DNA from: a bacterium
GTDB taxonomy: Bacteria; Patescibacteriota; Patescibacteriia; CAIQCM01
Assembly (NCBI GenBank): GCA_023246535.1
Contig: JAHFIF010000018.1
Coordinates: 1 to 15,162, forward strand
Reading direction: 5' to 3'
Length of the DNA: 15,162 nt
The notes under the pieces are model-generated. The model was not told where the DNA came from. It saw nothing but the letters and a program-made list of their open reading frames with translations, and did not search any database. Within the stretch, counting starts at the first letter, position 1, and the number at the start of each line of letters is the position of its first letter. The translations under genes were made by a program, and so were the position numbers. Positions 1 through 6,438 of this stretch are shown one piece after another.

Positions 1-1401
1 ATCACCGTCCCCGGCGCCGTGGTTAAGGCTCCCGTCCCGGCCAAGCCGGCCGTGCCTGTTGTCGTCGCGCCGACAACGCCCGTCGTTGTCGCGCCGTCGG
101 TCGTCCCTGCTCCTTCTCCGATCGCCAGCCCGCTTGCCGCGACGCTCATGATCAAGTCTTTCCAAGACAAGGTAACGGTCGCCGGCGGTTCGCCGGTCCA
201 TGTTTCCATCGGTTTTAAGAATGTTGGCACGGTCACGTGGCAAACTCGGGTCTTGCATGTCCGCGATACGCAAATGGCGGTCGCCACCGCGACCGCGGCT
301 TCGCTCGCCGACGTCTCGTGGGCCAATGCGCTTGAACCGTCGCGCGTTCGCGAACCAATTTCGCCGGGGAACATCGGTTTTTTTGATTTTAACGTGATGG
401 GTCCGCCGGCGCGCGGCGACTATAATTTGTCGCTCAAGCTGATCGTCGACGACAGCGACGTTCCCGGCGCCACGATCGACATTCCCGTGACCGTGACCGA
501 AGACGCGCCGCAGCTGCCGACGCAAGAGATCACGCTCACGGCCGGCGCCGGCGAACCGAACATGCGCGTCGGTTTATGGAACGTTCCCGGCACGGTAACG
601 CTTTTGGATTCATCATCCTTCAAAGTGGTCGGCCCCGGCGGAACGGCGTTAACGCTGGTTCCGGCGGGAACGGTCATTACTGCCGGCTACGACCGCGCGA
701 GCAAAACGGTCAGCGTTTCAACGCCGAACGGACAGTTCACTTCGCCGGTGCCGGTGCGTTTTGTTTCGACCGATCCGAAGGGTTTGTTCCAAGTGCCAAA
801 TTTTGACGGCTGGACCGCCACTTCATACGTCAATCAATTCCGCGGCACGATGGAATTGAATTACTACGCGCCCAACGACCATGTTTGGCTTATTGAAGAA
901 TTGCCGCTCGAACAATATTTGCGCGGGCTGGGGGAGACCTCGAACGATTCCAATCATGAATTCCAAAAAGCGCTGATCGTGGCCGCGCGCAACTATGCTT
1001 ACTTTGTCCATTCGATCGGCGGCAAGTACGACCTCTTCGATGTTCAAGCCGGCGCGGCCGACCAGGTTTATCGCGCCTACGGTTCGGAAACGATCCGTCC
1101 GAATTTGGTGAAGGCGGTTGAAGAAACCGCCGGGCAGGTCGTTACCTATAATAACGACATTGTCGTTACGCCGTACTTCTCCCGCTCCGACGGCCGCACG
1201 CGCGCTTGGCAGGAGGTCTGGAACGGATCAAAGCCTTGGCTTGTTTCCGTTCCCGCGCCGCATGACGTCGGCAAGACGCTTTGGGGCCATGGCGTCGGCA
1301 TGTCCGCCACCGACGCCCTCGGCTGGGCCGTCGACGGGAAAACTTACGATTGGATCTTAAAATATTATTACACCGGAACCGTGCTGAAGAAGATATACTA
1401 G
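1..1401 (+). CDS. SpoIID/LytB-domain cell-wall protein, 5' partial
   Basis: The reading frame is open from base 1, so the true start probably lies upstream. A GTG at 19 is only the first possible start inside the window; residues below count from it. The visible N-terminus is a Pro/Ala/Val-rich linker (about residues 1-40). Next comes a beta-rich region of about 115 residues resembling NBR1-type Ig-like domains (NVGTVTW motif). The C-terminal part (about 270-460) matches the SpoIID/LytB domain: LPLEQYLRGLGE with a Glu at about 306 in the position of the SpoIID catalytic Glu, then ALIVAARNYA, and the terminal signature HGVGMSATDALGWA. Family members are peptidoglycan lytic transglycosylases (SpoIID) or amidase enhancers (LytB), acting outside the membrane. 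No sporulation genes are seen here, so a role in wall remodelling is more likely than sporulation. The gene ends at a TAG directly against a heptad repeat array and a terminator. Confidence 0.85.
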   Translation: MTVPGAVVKAPVPAKPAVPVVVAPTTPVVVAPSVVPAPSPIASPLAATLMIKSFQDKVTVAGGSPVHVSIGFKNVGTVTWQTRVLHVRDTQMAVATATAASLADVSWANALEPSRVREPISPGNIGFFDFNVMGPPARGDYNLSLKLIVDDSDVPGATIDIPVTVTEDAPQLPTQEITLTAGAGEPNMRVGLWNVPGTVTLLDSSSFKVVGPGGTALTLVPAGTVITAGYDRASKTVSVSTPNGQFTSPVPVRFVSTDPKGLFQVPNFDGWTATSYVNQFRGTMELNYYAPNDHVWLIEELPLEQYLRGLGETSNDSNHEFQKALIVAARNYAYFVHSIGGKYDLFDVQAGAADQVYRAYGSETIRPNLVKAVEETAGQVVTYNNDIVVTPYFSRSDGRTRAWQEVWNGSKPWLVSVPAPHDVGKTLWGHGVGMSATDALGWAVDGKTYDWILKYYYTGTVLKKIY

Positions 1402-1428
1402 GGATTAGGTTTAAGGGGTTAGGGTTTA
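1401..1428. repeat. Left heptad repeat array (complement of TAAYCCC-type units)
   Basis: Four 7-bp units lie end to end at 1401-1407, 1408-1414, 1415-1421 and 1422-1428: GGGATTA, GGTTTAA, GGGGTTA and GGGTTTA. On the minus strand these read as variants of TAAYCCC. The first unit shares its first base with the stop codon of the SpoIID gene. The array faces a second array of opposite orientation on the other side of the terminator hairpin. Confidence 0.75.
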
Positions 1429-1440
1429 GTCCCGAAACGT

Positions 1441-1471
1441 AAAAAACCGTTCTAAAAAAGGACGGTTTTTT
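1441..1471. terminator. Bidirectional intrinsic terminator
   Basis: The arms 1441-1450 (AAAAAACCGT) and 1462-1471 (ACGGTTTTTT) pair perfectly around an 11-nt loop. A/T tails on both sides allow it to serve the SpoIID gene on the plus strand and the PH-domain operon on the minus strand, which converge here. Confidence 0.8.
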
Positions 1472-1501
1472 AATCCCTAATCTCTAACCCCTAATCCCTA
1501 T
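1471..1501. repeat. Right heptad repeat array (TAATCCC-type)
   Basis: Units TAATCCC (1471-1477), TAATCTC (1478-1484), TAACCCC (1485-1491), TAATCCC (1492-1498) plus a TAT remnant. Together with the left array this makes an imperfect inverted repeat that encloses the terminator and could extend its stem. The last bases lie just before the stop codon of the PH-domain gene. Confidence 0.75.
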
Positions 1502-2065
1502 TTACAACCCGACTTTTTTTAAATCAACGCTGCCGACGTGATATTTTCGATCTTCTTCGGCCAGAGCGAGGATCCGCTGGCGGATCGAATTTGGTCCATG
1601 GCAATTTTCAAAATGAAAATTAGCTTTTTCGCCCGCCGATTGAACGGAAAGTTTGCCAAAGCTGAAAATTGTTGCGCTAATCCCTTTAATTTCTGATGAT
1701 ACGTCCTGAACCAGCCACAGGTCCATTTCCGAAATGGTTCGTGAGAACAAGCCTTGCTGTTCGACGGCGATGAGGCGGTCGTTGGTCACGACCCAAATAT
1801 CCAAGTAATAGTCGATGACCATGGAAAAGAAGAACAGCCAAATGGCGAGATAGTAGATCGAGCCCAAAACGGCGATGATCGGCACGGAGATCGAGCCGGT
1901 TAAAAGCGTCGGGCTGACTTGCTGGAGGAGCATGGCGACGCCGAAAGGAATGGCGGCGAGGACAATGAACAAAACCAAATTTCCGATGAGGAAGATCGGA
2001 TGCTTGCGAATGAGCATCTCGACATGTTCGTACGACTTCAGCTTGAACAGGTGTTTGATGTTCAT
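1502..2065 (-). CDS. Bacterial PH-domain membrane protein
   Basis: 187 residues. Two hydrophobic helices (about 23-48 and 58-84) precede a cytosolic bPH-type domain (about 85-172). The domain begins with YYLDIWVVTNDRLI, a typical opening of the DUF304/bPH2 family, and contains LVQDVSSEIKG and FGKLSV strands. Function in these families is mostly unknown; they are small membrane-anchored modules. The start codon overlaps the stop of the upstream 80-residue membrane protein by 4 bases (ATGA), so the two are very likely translationally coupled and form an operon after ruvB. There is no Shine-Dalgarno sequence before the ATG, as expected for a coupled start. Confidence 0.8.
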   Translation of the reverse strand: MNIKHLFKLKSYEHVEMLIRKHPIFLIGNLVLFIVLAAIPFGVAMLLQQVSPTLLTGSISVPIIAVLGSIYYLAIWLFFFSMVIDYYLDIWVVTNDRLIAVEQQGLFSRTISEMDLWLVQDVSSEIKGISATIFSFGKLSVQSAGEKANFHFENCHGPNSIRQRILALAEEDRKYHVGSVDLKKVGL

Positions 2066-2304
2066 AGGCCAAGCGGCGAAAACTTAATTCCGGCCCCGAT
2101 GGTTTGCAGCCAGTCGACCGGCGAAAGAAAGTGGTAGGTGATGAGCATGATGCCGGCCGTCCCGGCCAAATACGCGAGCATCAGGAATGATGCCGAAAAA
2201 AAGCCGGTGCGGAAGCGCCAGGCGTTCAACAGATCGACCAGCGAGAAGATCAGGAAGATCGGCAGGAAGATCAGGTAGGGGATGAGGAGGATCCAAAGTG
2301 GCAT
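2062..2304 (-). CDS. Small two-helix membrane protein, unknown function
   Basis: 80 residues, with two hydrophobic segments at about 1-26 and 34-60 joined by a short basic loop (LNAWRFRTG). I recognise no family. It begins 9 bases after the ruvB stop codon and its own TGA overlaps the start of the PH-domain gene. It therefore sits in the middle of a ruvB - small membrane protein - PH protein operon, and a role as partner of the PH-domain protein is a reasonable guess. Confidence 0.7.
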   Translation of the reverse strand: MPLWILLIPYLIFLPIFLIFSLVDLLNAWRFRTGFFSASFLMLAYLAGTAGIMLITYHFLSPVDWLQTIGAGIKFSPLGL

Positions 2305-2313
2305 GAAGATATT

Positions 2314-3357
2314 TTACACCAAAGAACCGCCGGGCGGAACCAGGCCCAAATGCTTATACGCCGCTTCCGTCGCGACGCGGCCGCGCGGGGTGCGCTCCAA
2401 AAACCCGATGTGCATGAGATACGGTTCGATCACTTCTTCCAAGGTGGCTATTTCTTCGTGGGTGGCGGCGGCGAGCGTGCCGATCCCGACCGGGCCGCCG
2501 CGGAATTTGGCGATGAGCGCTTCTAAAATAATTCGATCAGCGCCGTCGAGGCCCATCGTGTCGACGCAAAGTTCGTCGAGCGCCCTCATGGCGATCACAT
2601 TCGTCAGTTTTCCGTCGCCGTGCACTTGCGCGTAGTCGCGGCAGCGGCGCAGCAGGCGGTTGCCGATGCGCGGCGTGCGGCGGCTCCGGGCGGCGAGTTC
2701 GGCGGCGGCGCTTTCGTCGAGCGGGACGTTCAATAATTTCGCCGAGCGCGCAATAATCCGCTGCATGTCGCCGGACGAATAGTAATCAAGGTGATAGGTG
2801 GCGCCAAAACGGTCGCGCAGCGGCGAGGATAGCAGCGAGAGCCGGGTCGTGGCGCCGACGAGCGTAAAGCGCGGGATGTCGAGGCGCAGCGTGCGCGCCG
2901 CCGGTCCTTTGCCGATCACCATGTCGAGGGCAAAGTCCTCCATTGCCGGATACAAAACTTCTTCGATCGTTTTCGGCAGCCGATGAATTTCGTCGATGAA
3001 CAAGATCTCGCCCGGTTCAAGATTCGACAAGATAGCCGCTAGGTCGCCGACGCGTTCAATGGCCGGGCCGGAAGTGATGCGGATGTTCTTGCCCATTTCG
3101 CGCGCGATGATGTGCGAGAGCGTGGTCTTGCCCAAACCCGGCGGCCCGTAGAGCAGGGTGTGCTCGATCGGCTCGTTGCGTTTTTTGGCCGCGCTCAAGA
3201 AGGTCGTCAGCTGGCGTTTTAGCGTGTCTTGCCCGATAAAATCATCCAGCGCCGACGGCCGCAAAGTCAGGTCGGTTTTGGCGTCTTCCGGCAATTCGAC
3301 CGGCGAGACCGCCCGGTCGTTTCCGATGATTTTTTCGTTATTGCTCGCGTCTTCCAT
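2314..3357 (-). CDS. ruvB: Holliday junction branch-migration ATPase RuvB
   Basis: 347 residues, full length for RuvB. RuvB is the hexameric motor that, with RuvA, drives Holliday-junction branch migration in recombinational repair. Visible motifs are Walker A GPPGLGKTT (71-79), Walker B LFIDEIH (119-125), sensor 1 GATTR (168-172), and the arginine finger in SSPLRDRFG (R181). The C-terminal winged helix ends with the typical ...HIGFLERTPRGRVATEAAYKHLG. The N-terminus has an extra, family-variable leader of about 28 residues before the LRPSALDDFIGQ motif. It is the first gene of a three-gene minus-strand operon. A TG-extended -10-like box (3367-3375) lies 9 nt before the ATG. An AGGGA just upstream is a weak alternative ribosome-binding site. 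ruvA and ruvC are not in the window. Confidence 0.97.
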   Translation of the reverse strand: MEDASNNEKIIGNDRAVSPVELPEDAKTDLTLRPSALDDFIGQDTLKRQLTTFLSAAKKRNEPIEHTLLYGPPGLGKTTLSHIIAREMGKNIRITSGPAIERVGDLAAILSNLEPGEILFIDEIHRLPKTIEEVLYPAMEDFALDMVIGKGPAARTLRLDIPRFTLVGATTRLSLLSSPLRDRFGATYHLDYYSSGDMQRIIARSAKLLNVPLDESAAAELAARSRRTPRIGNRLLRRCRDYAQVHGDGKLTNVIAMRALDELCVDTMGLDGADRIILEALIAKFRGGPVGIGTLAAATHEEIATLEEVIEPYLMHIGFLERTPRGRVATEAAYKHLGLVPPGGSLV

Positions 3358-3366
3358 ATTTCCCTA

Positions 3367-3375
3367 ACTTTAACA
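3367..3375 (-). promoter_or_regulatory. Candidate extended -10 promoter of ruvB
   Basis: On the minus strand the sequence reads TGTTAAAGT, a TG-extended -10 with hexamer TAAAGT, ending 9 nt before the ruvB ATG. No good -35 is visible. It would give a leader of only about 2-3 nt. Confidence 0.4.
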
Positions 3376-3378
3376 AAT

Positions 3379-3402
3379 ACCGCCCCGAAAGGCGAGGGCG
3401 GT
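3379..3402 (-). terminator. Hairpin terminator after the HAD gene
   Basis: ACCGCCC (3379-3385) pairs perfectly with GGGCGGT (3396-3402). On the minus strand it is followed by ATTTGTT, a short, imperfect U-run. It lies between the HAD gene and ruvB, so it likely ends HAD transcription; the weak tail lowers confidence. Confidence 0.5.
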
Positions 3403-3411
3403 TTGGCTAAG

Positions 3412-3451
3412 GGGACAGGTCCCGTCTTAATATGGAAAAGGGGCGTGTCCC
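3412..3451. repeat. REP-like imperfect palindrome
   Basis: GGGACAGGTCCC (3412-3423) pairs with GGGGCGTGTCCC (3440-3451) in a 12-position stem with one mismatch and one G-T pair, around a 16-nt AT-rich loop. It sits just after the HAD stop codon (which lies at 3454-3456 on the minus strand). The GGGACAGGTCCC-type arm resembles repetitive extragenic palindromes of RAYT systems, but no RAYT gene is in the window and only one copy is seen. Confidence 0.45.
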
Positions 3452-3453
3452 TG

Positions 3454-4059
3454 TTAAATATTGACGCCTTTGGCGCGCAGGGCTTGGATCAAAGCTTCGT
3501 AGCCGGTAAAGAGGATCGGGGAAAAGCCGACGGCCGCCGCGCCAGTTAAACTTTTTTCCGTGTCGTCGATGAAAGCCATTTCCGCCGGCGCGACCCCAAG
3601 CCGCTCGCAAAAAATTTTAAAAGCCTGCGGGTTTGGTTTGCTGACGCCGATCTCGGCGGAAAATACCGCCGCGTCAAAGTGGGCGGCCAAGCCGGATGCC
3701 CGGAATTTTTGCGCCGTTTCCAGCGTATTGTTGCTCAGGAGTCCGGTTTTATACCCGTTGCCGCGCAGGCGGTCGGACAGCTCGATGATCTCAATGTTGA
3801 TCAGGTGTTGCGGCAGGCTGTCGATGAAACCGATGAGTTCGCTGAACTTTTCCGGCCGGCCCAATTCTTCGACCACCTTTTTCCAAAATTCATCGCGCGA
3901 CAAAACGTTGTTATTCATCAGGTGATTGAATTCAAAATACGCGGACTTAAAAGTTTCCAGGTCAACGCCCAGCAGGCCGACCGCTTGCCTTTCAAATTCC
4001 GGACCGGGGATCCCGGCCACCACGCCGCCGTAATCAAATCCGATCGCTTTGATGCTCAT
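3454..4059 (-). CDS. HAD-superfamily hydrolase (subfamily IA-like)
   Basis: 201 residues, usual length for a soluble HAD phosphatase with an alpha-helical cap (about 17-85). Motif I is GFDYGGV with nucleophile D9; motif II is LLSNN (S109); motif III is K141 in VSKPNPQAF; motif IV is FIDDTEK (D165, D166). The acid usually found two residues after the nucleophile is Gly, as in the common FDFGGV-type HAD proteins. The substrate cannot be told from sequence; sugar phosphates, nucleotides or haloacids are all possible. It is transcribed away from the pilin gene from a shared 82-bp gap, with its -10-like box 9 nt before the ATG. Confidence 0.88.
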   Translation of the reverse strand: MSIKAIGFDYGGVVAGIPGPEFERQAVGLLGVDLETFKSAYFEFNHLMNNNVLSRDEFWKKVVEELGRPEKFSELIGFIDSLPQHLINIEIIELSDRLRGNGYKTGLLSNNTLETAQKFRASGLAAHFDAAVFSAEIGVSKPNPQAFKIFCERLGVAPAEMAFIDDTEKSLTGAAAVGFSPILFTGYEALIQALRAKGVNI

Positions 4060-4068
4060 ACAGTCAAT

Positions 4069-4097
4069 AGTTTACCCGCCCGGCAACGGCCGCGCAA
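4069..4097 (-). promoter_or_regulatory. Candidate promoter of the HAD gene
   Basis: Minus strand: -35 TTGCGC (4092-4097), 17-nt spacer, -10 TAAACT (4069-4074), then 9 nt to the ATG. No Shine-Dalgarno sequence is present, so a leader of about 2 nt is predicted. Confidence 0.45.
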
Positions 4098-4105
4098 ACG
4101 GGATT

Positions 4106-4134
4106 TTTACATCCGTCGCGCCGGGGCGTAAAAT
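4106..4134 (+). promoter_or_regulatory. Candidate promoter of the pilin gene
   Basis: TTTACA (4106-4111), a 17-nt spacer, then TAAAAT (4129-4134), followed by only 7 nt before the ATG at 4142. This predicts transcription starting at or next to the start codon. It supports the ATG at 4142 over the in-frame ATG at 4049, which lies inside the HAD gene. Confidence 0.55.
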
Positions 4135-4141
4135 AATATCC

Positions 4142-4624
4142 ATGAAACACAAAGGCTTTACCCTGGTTGAGTTATTGGTGGTTATTTCCATCATCGGCTT
4201 GCTTTCCAGCATTGCCGTTGTTTCGACGAACGCGACCAGGCAAAAGGCAAAGATCGCCAAGGTGAATGCCGACCTGTTGCAGATTGTTAAACAGATCGAG
4301 GTGGCGCGAACCAATAGCAACACCACCTTGATGGGCGTGACCGGCAGCAATGCCAGCGATTGGGCTTGCCGCGGCCTCAATGTCGACGGCGCCACGCCGT
4401 CCAGCCTGTGCCTCCCGGCTCTCGCGCTCGCCTTTACGCGCATCGGATTCGCCGGCCTGATCTATGACCCGTGGGGTCATCCGTACATGATCGACGAGAA
4501 CGAACTCGAAGGCGGTAGTTGCGCCCATGACATGGTCTATTCTGTCGGCTTGGATTTTGTCGACAGCGGCGGAGGGGGCGATGACATTGCTTTCCCGGTT
4601 CCGTATTTTCAGTGCCGCAATTGA
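4142..4624 (+). CDS. Type IV pilin-like / GspG-like pseudopilin
   Basis: 160 residues from the ATG at 4142. The N-terminus MKHKGFTLVELLVVISIIG is a class-III signal: a short basic leader, prepilin peptidase cleavage G|F, and Glu at mature position 5, followed by the hydrophobic helix. The C-terminal domain contains YDPWGHPYMIDENE, typical of GspG-type major pseudopilins. Two cysteine-bearing patches, WACRGLN and SSLCLPA, may form disulphides, with further Cys in GGSCAHD and FQCRN. It would be assembled into a pilus or pseudopilus at the membrane for uptake or attachment. Prepilin peptidase and assembly ATPase genes are not in the window. The longer reading frame from 4049 is rejected, because the 31 extra residues have no pilin character and overlap HAD. 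Confidence 0.9.
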   Translation: MKHKGFTLVELLVVISIIGLLSSIAVVSTNATRQKAKIAKVNADLLQIVKQIEVARTNSNTTLMGVTGSNASDWACRGLNVDGATPSSLCLPALALAFTRIGFAGLIYDPWGHPYMIDENELEGGSCAHDMVYSVGLDFVDSGGGGDDIAFPVPYFQCRN

Positions 4625-4635
4625 TCGCAGCAATT

Positions 4636-4667
4636 AAAAAATCCGCCCGGTGTCGGGCGGATTTTTT
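4636..4667. terminator. Bidirectional terminator between pilin and SPFH genes
   Basis: A perfect 14-bp stem: AAAAAATCCGCCCG (4636-4649) with CGGGCGGATTTTTT (4654-4667) around a GTGT loop. It serves both converging genes. Confidence 0.92.
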
Positions 4668-4671
4668 AAAT

Positions 4672-5556
4672 TTAGCCTTTGACTTCGTTCGAACTGATGA
4701 GCTGTTTCATCAGGTCGGCGGTCTTGGTCACGCTGGTGTCCAAGAAAATGACTTTGGAGTTGCTGCTGCCGCCCACCGTTTTCAAGGTGTCGAGGTATTG
4801 GGTGAGGTTCAGGATGGCCATGATCTCGGCCGAGGTCTGGTTGGTGATCTTCTGCATGGTTTCGACCGAGCGGCGCAAGCCTTCGGCAATGGCTTCGCGC
4901 TCCAAGGCAATGCCTTCGCCTTGCAAACGCTTGCGCTCCTTTTCAGCCTCGGCCTCTTTAATGGCTTGGATCTTCGTGGCTTCGCCCTTGTTCTCGGCGG
5001 CTTTGCGCAGCTGCAAGGAAGCAACGACTTCGCTCATCGCGTCGGTGATGGTGAGCGGGAAATTCACATTGGTGATCTGGAAGCTCTTGATGAGCATGCC
5101 CCATTCGGCAAATTGGACCTCAAGGTCGTGCTGGATGTGCAAAGCCAGCTCTTCCTTCTTCTCCAAAATTCCTTCGTGCGTTTCTTTGGCGATGTAGGTG
5201 CGCAGCGAGTTCTCGACGGTCGCGCCGATCGAGGTCGAGGCGTCTTGCAAGGCATAGGTAAAGCGCTGGATGCCATCCTCGGTCGGGTTCACGGCGTAGA
5301 TCAGGTTGGTGTTGACGTCGACGATCACTTTGTCGGCCGACGGATATTTTCCGGCAACGACGAAGTTTTGCTGGCGCATGGTGACGACCTTGGAGATGCG
5401 CTCGAGGATCGGGACTTTGACGTTCAAACCCGCCATCATGATGCGGTTGTATTTGCCGAGCATTTCGACGACGAGCACGGTGTTTTGACGCACGATCTTG
5501 ATGTTGGCGATGACCGCGATCGCGACGAGAATGAGGATGATGTAAACGAAGGGCAT
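4672..5556 (-). CDS. SPFH/band-7 (stomatin/prohibitin-type) membrane protein
   Basis: 294 residues. One N-terminal transmembrane segment (about 2-20) is followed by the band-7/SPFH domain (about 22-180: VRQNTVLVVEMLGKYNRI, MRQQNFVV, ENSLRTYIAKET, and FPLTITDAMSEV). An Ala/Glu/Lys-rich coiled coil follows (about 183-235), then a short C-terminal domain (LNLTQYLDTLK). This order fits stomatin/HIR-like proteins, which oligomerise on membranes and organise microdomains or regulate membrane proteases. No NfeD or FtsH partner gene is next to it. The start codon lies 14 bases from a 7-bp tandem array; no Shine-Dalgarno sequence is visible. Confidence 0.93.
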   Translation of the reverse strand: MPFVYIILILVAIAVIANIKIVRQNTVLVVEMLGKYNRIMMAGLNVKVPILERISKVVTMRQQNFVVAGKYPSADKVIVDVNTNLIYAVNPTEDGIQRFTYALQDASTSIGATVENSLRTYIAKETHEGILEKKEELALHIQHDLEVQFAEWGMLIKSFQITNVNFPLTITDAMSEVVASLQLRKAAENKGEATKIQAIKEAEAEKERKRLQGEGIALEREAIAEGLRRSVETMQKITNQTSAEIMAILNLTQYLDTLKTVGGSSNSKVIFLDTSVTKTADLMKQLISSNEVKG

Positions 5557-5570
5557 AGGGACGAATGAAT

Positions 5571-5605
5571 TAATATTTAATGTCTAATATCTAATGACTA
5601 ATGTC
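5571..5605. repeat. Heptad tandem array TAATNNC x5
   Basis: Five adjoining 7-bp units: TAATATT (5571-5577), TAATGTC (5578-5584), TAATATC (5585-5591), TAATGAC (5592-5598) and TAATGTC (5599-5605). The TAAT core is invariant and position 7 is C in four of five. It lies in the divergent gap between the SPFH and BtpA-like genes. The TAAT-led heptad matches the arrays at 1401-1501. Confidence 0.85.
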
Positions 5606-5643
5606 TGCTGAAAAACGTTTTAAGTCAAGAGCATTGGCGGTCG

Positions 5644-5672
5644 TTGACGGAGTGTTCTGCTAATGGCATAGT
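5644..5672 (+). promoter_or_regulatory. Candidate promoter of the BtpA-like gene
   Basis: TTGACG (5644-5649), 17-nt spacer, CATAGT (5667-5672) preceded by TGG, giving an extended -10. It predicts a leader of about 25 nt that includes the strong Shine-Dalgarno site. Confidence 0.6.
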
Positions 5673-5694
5673 TTGGACGAACCAAAACAAAAAC

Positions 5695-5701
5695 GGAGGG
5701 G
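5695..5701 (+). promoter_or_regulatory. Strong Shine-Dalgarno site fixing the start at 5704
   Basis: GGAGGGG lies close before the ATG at 5704. It selects this start over the in-frame TTG at 5644, which falls inside the -35 box. Confidence 0.75.
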
Positions 5702-5703
5702 AA

Positions 5704-6387
5704 ATGGGAAACTATCGAAATATCTTTAAAAACGCCAACGCCTTTTTGGCGGTTGTCCATGTTGAAAACAGCGCTCAAGCGGTGCGTAACGCGCGCCTTG
5801 CGCAGGATGAGGGCGCCGACGGGATCTTTTTGATCAATCACGACTCCGGCCACGAGGAACTCCTCAACGCCTACGCCCAAGTTGTACGCGATCTGCCTTG
5901 GTTGTGGGTCGGCTTGAATTGCCTCGACTTGGGGCGTTCAGCGGTCCGGGCCATTCCGATAACGACCGCCGGTCTCTGGGTCGATAACGCCGGAATCACG
6001 GAAACGGATGTGGTGCCGGCCAAACGGTTCAATGACATCCGGACCGGTTTGGGCTGGGAAGGATTGTATTTTGGCGGCGTCGCCTTCAAATACCAAGAAC
6101 CGGTGAATGATGTCGCCGTCGTTGCCCGCGCCGCCGTGCCGTACGTCGACGTCATCACCACTTCCGGCGACGGGACCGGTCATGCGCCGGCTGTCGAAAA
6201 GATCAAAATGATGAAAGCGGCGATTGGCAGCCATCCGCTCGCGATCGCCAGCGGAATTACGCCGGAGAACGTCCTTGAATTCGCGCCGTACGCCGACTGT
6301 TTCTTGGTCGCCACCGGCGTGAGCGACTCGCACACCGAGCTCAATCCCGCCCGCGTCCGCGCCCTCGCCAAGCGGCTGGGAAAATAA
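5704..6387 (+). CDS. BtpA/SgcQ-like TIM-barrel protein
   Basis: 227 residues. The pattern of strands and helices reads as a TIM barrel: FLAVVHV, GADGIFLINHD, LWVGLN, GLWVDNAG, GLYFGGVAFKY, DVITTSGDGTGHAP, PLAIASGITPENV, and CFLVATGVS. The last three blocks closely resemble the C-terminal phosphate-binding half of the BtpA family (TG..TG..P, then GSGVTPENV, then GT). BtpA was described as a photosystem I biogenesis factor in cyanobacteria, but most relatives are uncharacterised and may be phosphate-binding enzymes. Other phosphate-binding TIM barrels remain possible. It is a monocistronic unit with its own promoter, leader, Shine-Dalgarno site and terminator. Confidence 0.6.
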   Translation: MGNYRNIFKNANAFLAVVHVENSAQAVRNARLAQDEGADGIFLINHDSGHEELLNAYAQVVRDLPWLWVGLNCLDLGRSAVRAIPITTAGLWVDNAGITETDVVPAKRFNDIRTGLGWEGLYFGGVAFKYQEPVNDVAVVARAAVPYVDVITTSGDGTGHAPAVEKIKMMKAAIGSHPLAIASGITPENVLEFAPYADCFLVATGVSDSHTELNPARVRALAKRLGK

Positions 6388-6402
6388 ACCAACGGCCATC
6401 GC

Positions 6403-6438
6403 GCCCCGTTCCGACACGCATCGGAGCGGGGCTTTTTT
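6403..6438 (+). terminator. Intrinsic terminator of the BtpA-like gene
   Basis: GCCCCGTTCCGA (6403-6414) pairs with TCGGAGCGGGGC (6421-6432), with one G-T pair, around CACGCA, followed by six T (6433-6438). Confidence 0.92.

Noticed and set aside
1401..1501. CCCTAA-like units as a linear-chromosome telomere
   Set aside because: The arrays are short, degenerate and sit between converging genes in the interior; the period is 7, not 6. Telomere likeness is only superficial.
3454..4059. Loss of the second motif I acid in the HAD protein as a sign of inactivation
   Set aside because: FDYGGV/FDFGGV is a common natural form of HAD motif I, and all other catalytic residues are present.
4612..5568. 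318-residue plus-strand reading frame opposite the SPFH gene
   Set aside because: It is antisense to a clear SPFH protein, is rich in His/Asp/Val from reversed codons, and has no motif, promoter or ribosome-binding site.
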